16,455 nucleotides of DNA from Candidatus Sumerlaeota bacterium (GTDB lineage: Bacteria; Sumerlaeota; Sumerlaeia; JADFCT01). A program made the position numbers and the translations under genes. The notes beneath the pieces are model-generated. The model was not told the origin of the DNA and ran no database searches. It saw only the letters and a program-made list of their open reading frames with translations. This document shows, one piece after another, positions 13,932-16,455 of this stretch; the first letter of the stretch is position 1, and the number at the start of each line of letters is the position of its first letter. The stretch lies in assembly GCA_026398575.1 (NCBI GenBank), contig JAPLSP010000414.1:1-16455 (forward strand), written 5' to 3'.

Positions 13932-15167
13932 CTAAACAAGATGCCACGGCGCGCGCTTGGGGCGCGACAGCCAGCGGCTTGCCTCTTCGTCGCCGATGAT
14001 TTCCTCTTTCGCCGGGTCCCACTTGAGCGGGCGATTCAGCCAATAAGCGATATTGCCCAGATGGCAGACGGTAACGGCGCGGTGCGCGACCTCGATATTG
14101 CGGAACGGCTCCTGCCGCGTGCGCACGCAATGCAGGAAATCCCCGACCAAGCCGCCCGTGCCCTTGTAGTTCGGAATATTGATATTCGGCGGCGGCAGGC
14201 GCTTGGCGTCGCCGCCTTCGATTTCGGCCTTGGTTCCCTTGATTTTTAGCCTGCCGTTTATTTTATCCGGCGCGTGGTAGATACGTATTCCATTGGCGAA
14301 AACATACGTAAGGAATTCGTGTTCCTTGCCGTCGGGCGGAATAATCTCGATGGGCCCGGTTTCATGCAAATTGCACGCGAAGAGCGCGCCGCCGAATACA
14401 TGCGCGCCCCAGTCCGTCATGCCGCCGCCCGAATAGTCGCGCCAGGCGCGGAAGACGAGCCGCTGCGGATTGAACGCCGCCCAGGGCGCGGGGCCAAGCC
14501 ACATATCCCAATCAAGACCCGGAGTAACCGGCACACCCGGCAGCGCGCAGGGCTTGGACGGCGCGCTAACGTTGACCCATGCTTCCTTCACTTCGCCAAG
14601 CGCTCCGCCGCGCACCATGCGGTGGAAGTAGTTGTAGTCGCCCCATACGCGCTGGCTGCCGCCCGAGAAGACGCGCCCATAGCGCCGCGCCGCCTCGACC
14701 ATCGCGCGGCCTTCGCGCACCGTCAGCGTCTCGGGCTTTTCGCAGAAGACATCCTTGCCGTGACGCATGGCGTCAATCGCAATGACGGCATGCCAGTGAT
14801 CGGGCGTGGCGATCATCACGGCGTCAATGTCGGGGCGTGAAGTGATTTCGCGGAAGTCATTGTGCGCGGAGCACGAGGCGCCGCCGTAATGCTGGTCCAC
14901 CGTCGCCTTGGCCTGGTCGAGGTGGTCCTTGCGCACGTCGCACACAGCCACAATCTGGACTTCGTCAAAGCCCATAAAAGTCTTGGCGTCTCCCGCGCCG
15001 CGTCCGCCGATACCGATGCAGCCGACGGTGAGGCGATTGCTCGGCGCCGGGCGGGTGTCGCGTCCGAGCGCGGAAGCGGGGAGGATATAGGGCGCGGCCG
15101 CCGCGGCGAGCGCTCCTCCCAGAAACCGTCTTCGCGTTGTTTGTCTTCGTGTATTATCTGCAATCAT
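13932..15167 (-). CDS. Tat-exported Gfo/Idh/MocA family oxidoreductase
   Basis: An NAD(P)-dependent sugar- or polyol-type dehydrogenase exported folded through the Tat pathway. From ATG 15167 (411 residues) the N-terminus has a twin-arginine signal TTRRRFLGG and an Ala-rich h-region ending near ASALG. Then LTVGCIGIGGRGAGD (Rossmann glycine motif), ATPDHWHAVIAIDAM, and CEKP at about 143-146 (the family EKP lysine) are seen, with WDMWLGPAPWAAFNP and GGMTDWGAHVFGGA in the C-terminal domain, as in the subgroup common in Planctomycetes and Bacteroidetes. The start at 15167 has GGGAG 8 bases upstream; an in-frame ATG at 15209 would add 14 residues before the Tat signal. It precedes the HEAT gene. 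The substrate is not identifiable. Confidence 0.88.
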   Translation of the reverse strand: MIADNTRRQTTRRRFLGGALAAAAAPYILPASALGRDTRPAPSNRLTVGCIGIGGRGAGDAKTFMGFDEVQIVAVCDVRKDHLDQAKATVDQHYGGASCSAHNDFREITSRPDIDAVMIATPDHWHAVIAIDAMRHGKDVFCEKPETLTVREGRAMVEAARRYGRVFSGGSQRVWGDYNYFHRMVRGGALGEVKEAWVNVSAPSKPCALPGVPVTPGLDWDMWLGPAPWAAFNPQRLVFRAWRDYSGGGMTDWGAHVFGGALFACNLHETGPIEIIPPDGKEHEFLTYVFANGIRIYHAPDKINGRLKIKGTKAEIEGGDAKRLPPPNINIPNYKGTGGLVGDFLHCVRTRQEPFRNIEVAHRAVTVCHLGNIAYWLNRPLKWDPAKEEIIGDEEASRWLSRPKRAPWHLV

Positions 15168-15285
15168 GATCATCGCTCCCATTGCCGCCTGCGTTGGCCG
15201 CATTCCCATTCACCTTTTCCCAAAATATTGAGCCGGCGACTGCGCGAAGTCAAGCCAGAGACGCAGATTGGCTAATGCGGATAGG

Positions 15286-15398
15286 AGCGGCGCCAGCATT
15301 TGGAGTAAGGTGGCTCGCCGCCTTCTTTTTGGCGATTCAATGGCCCTGGCGCAAAAAAGAAGGCGGCAAGCCACCTTACTCCAAAAGCTGGCGCTGCT
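15286..15398. repeat. Long imperfect inverted repeat (REP/MITE-like)
   Basis: Arms at 15286-15330 and 15353-15398 are complementary over about 45 bp with about 4 mismatches, around a 22-base loop. The core TTGGAGTAAGGTGGC is perfect in both arms, and the inner edges are T-rich and A-rich. It occupies the gap between the divergent Gfo/Idh start and the ygiQ stop. No transposase is present. It could also terminate transcription. Nothing else is visible in 15210-15438. Confidence 0.88.
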
Positions 15399-15438
15399 TT
15401 TTACCGCATTACATTTAGCCCTAAACCAAAAAAAATGC

Positions 15439-16455
15439 TCAACGCTTTTTGCCCGAAATGGCTTTTTTTTCAGAGCGGCGGCGGGAGGAAGAACGCGGGA
15501 CGTAGATCGGCTCGAAGGTTTCGGGATCGAGGCCGGTGTGATAGATGGCCGCCGAAAGGATCATCGGCAGAGGAATGAATTCCTGCGATTGCTCGACGCG
15601 CAGGCCGCGCTGGCCCAGTTCGCGCCTCAGCTGCGCGACGGCCTCGCGGTCGCTGCCTGGGTGCCCGGCGATGAAGTAAGGGAGCAAGTACTGTTCCTTG
15701 CCCGCTCGCTGCGAGATGGCCTTGAAGCGCCGCTGAAATTTCTCATACTCCTCGAAGGAAGGCTTGCGCATCAGCCGCAAAACCTGCGGCGCGACGTGCT
15801 CCGGCGCCACTTTCAGATGCCCGCTGACGTGATGCGCCACCAATTCCTCGACGTAATTCAGATCCAACAGCGCAAGATCGTGGCGAACACCCGAGCCGAT
15901 GAAGACGTGCTTGACTTCGGGCAGTTCGCGCACGGCGCGCAGCAGGCGGATTTGGGCGGTATGATCGCAGTTGAGGTTGGCGCAAACCGCTGGATAGAGA
16001 CATGAAGGACGGCGGCAATGGCGCCCGGCTTCCGGCTTCAGGCACCCCAGGCAATACATATTGGCCGTCTGGCCGCCCAGGTCCGTGATGGTTCCGCGAA
16101 AGCGCGGACTGCGCGCGAGCCGCTTGACTTCGCGGATGACGGAGGCTTCGCTGCGCGACTGGATGAACTTGCCCTGATGCTGCCCCAGCGAGCAAAAAGC
16201 GCACCCGCCGAAACATCCGCGCACGACGGTGATGGAGTTCTCGACCGGCTCGAGCGCGGGGATTGACTCGTCATAACTAGGATGCGCCTGCCGCGTGAAA
16301 GGCAGCTCATACAGGCGATCCATCTCTTCAGTCGTCAGCGGTTGCGCGGGCGGATGAACCAGCAAATAGCGGTCTCCATGTTTCTGAACGAGCGCTCGCG
16401 CGGAAAAGGGATTGCTCTCATGCTCTGCGGCCAGCGCCATTTCCATGAAAGCGCG
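15439..16455 (-). CDS. ygiQ: YgiQ family radical SAM protein, C-terminal part (UPF0313)
   Basis: The minus-strand frame is open from the window edge to the stop at 15439; the ATG at 16446 is internal, since residues before it (RAF) continue the family pattern. Seen in order: NPFSARALVQKHGDRYL, LYELPFTRQAHPSYDE, the radical SAM site GCFGGCAFCSLGQHQG (CX3CX2C), TITDLGGQTANMYCLGC, FIGSGVRHDLALLD, HLKVAPEHVAPQVLRLMRKP, YLLPYFIAGHPG, and QEFIPLPMILSAAIYHTGLD with a basic tail. This is the YgiQ core plus the DUF3362-like C-terminal part. About 338 of some 600-700 residues are present. The reaction it catalyses is not established. Confidence 0.92.
   Translation of the reverse strand, partial: RAFMEMALAAEHESNPFSARALVQKHGDRYLLVHPPAQPLTTEEMDRLYELPFTRQAHPSYDESIPALEPVENSITVVRGCFGGCAFCSLGQHQGKFIQSRSEASVIREVKRLARSPRFRGTITDLGGQTANMYCLGCLKPEAGRHCRRPSCLYPAVCANLNCDHTAQIRLLRAVRELPEVKHVFIGSGVRHDLALLDLNYVEELVAHHVSGHLKVAPEHVAPQVLRLMRKPSFEEYEKFQRRFKAISQRAGKEQYLLPYFIAGHPGSDREAVAQLRRELGQRGLRVEQSQEFIPLPMILSAAIYHTGLDPETFEPIYVPRSSSRRRSEKKAISGKKR

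Overview
The window (about 16.5 kb, GC-rich) reads as a chromosomal segment from an uncultured-type, Gram-negative bacterium of a PVC- or Hydrogenedentota/Sumerlaeota-like lineage. That placement is inference. It rests on the combination of Tat-exported Gfo/Idh/MocA oxidoreductase, secreted HEAT-repeat protein, dockerin-like secreted protein, very repetitive secreted glycine/alanine-rich protein, [FeFe]-hydrogenase maturase HydG and MetV/MvhD-type C1 and electron-transfer genes, together with abundant short intergenic repeats. No rRNA, prophage, insertion sequence or CRISPR was seen.

Layout. 1-1140 is a gene graveyard: the tail of an unidentified gene, minus-strand remnants of a DUF4160/DUF2442 pair, and a frameshifted plus-strand remnant of a six-hairpin (rhamnosidase-like) glycosidase. 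1142-5542 holds three minus-strand secreted proteins: a 693-aa repeat protein, a short dockerin-like protein and a protein with four carboxypeptidase-regulatory-like modules. 5719-8281 carries hydG, a convergent tRNA-Phe(GAA) and thiD. 8423-9941 carries tRNA-Pro(GGG), mvhD-like and metV-like genes. 9989-10711 is a broken glutamate dehydrogenase on the minus strand. 10861-11677 is a GxxExxY nuclease-fold gene between inverted short-repeat arrays, followed by an orphan HigA-type antitoxin. 11685-15209 is a minus-strand pair, Gfo/Idh/MocA then HEAT protein. 15439-16455 is the C-terminal part of a YgiQ-type radical SAM protein that runs off the window.

Function. MvhD-like and MetV-like proteins point to methylene-tetrahydrofolate (Wood-Ljungdahl methyl branch) electron transfer, and HydG to an [FeFe]-hydrogenase encoded elsewhere. 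Gfo/Idh plus HEAT plus the glycosidase remnant fit saccharide metabolism.

The most unusual aspect is the repeat landscape between 7.3 and 11.4 kb. It has a 10-bp array before thiD, a long inverted repeat at the thiD stop, a 9-bp array between mvhD and metV, a related 9-bp array translated as the tail of the broken gdhA, and a third short-repeat family in inverted orientation around the GxxExxY gene. The stop codons of thiD, mvhD and the GxxExxY gene lie inside these repeats, and the gdhA remnant is translated through one. A second long inverted repeat of different sequence lies at 15286-15398.
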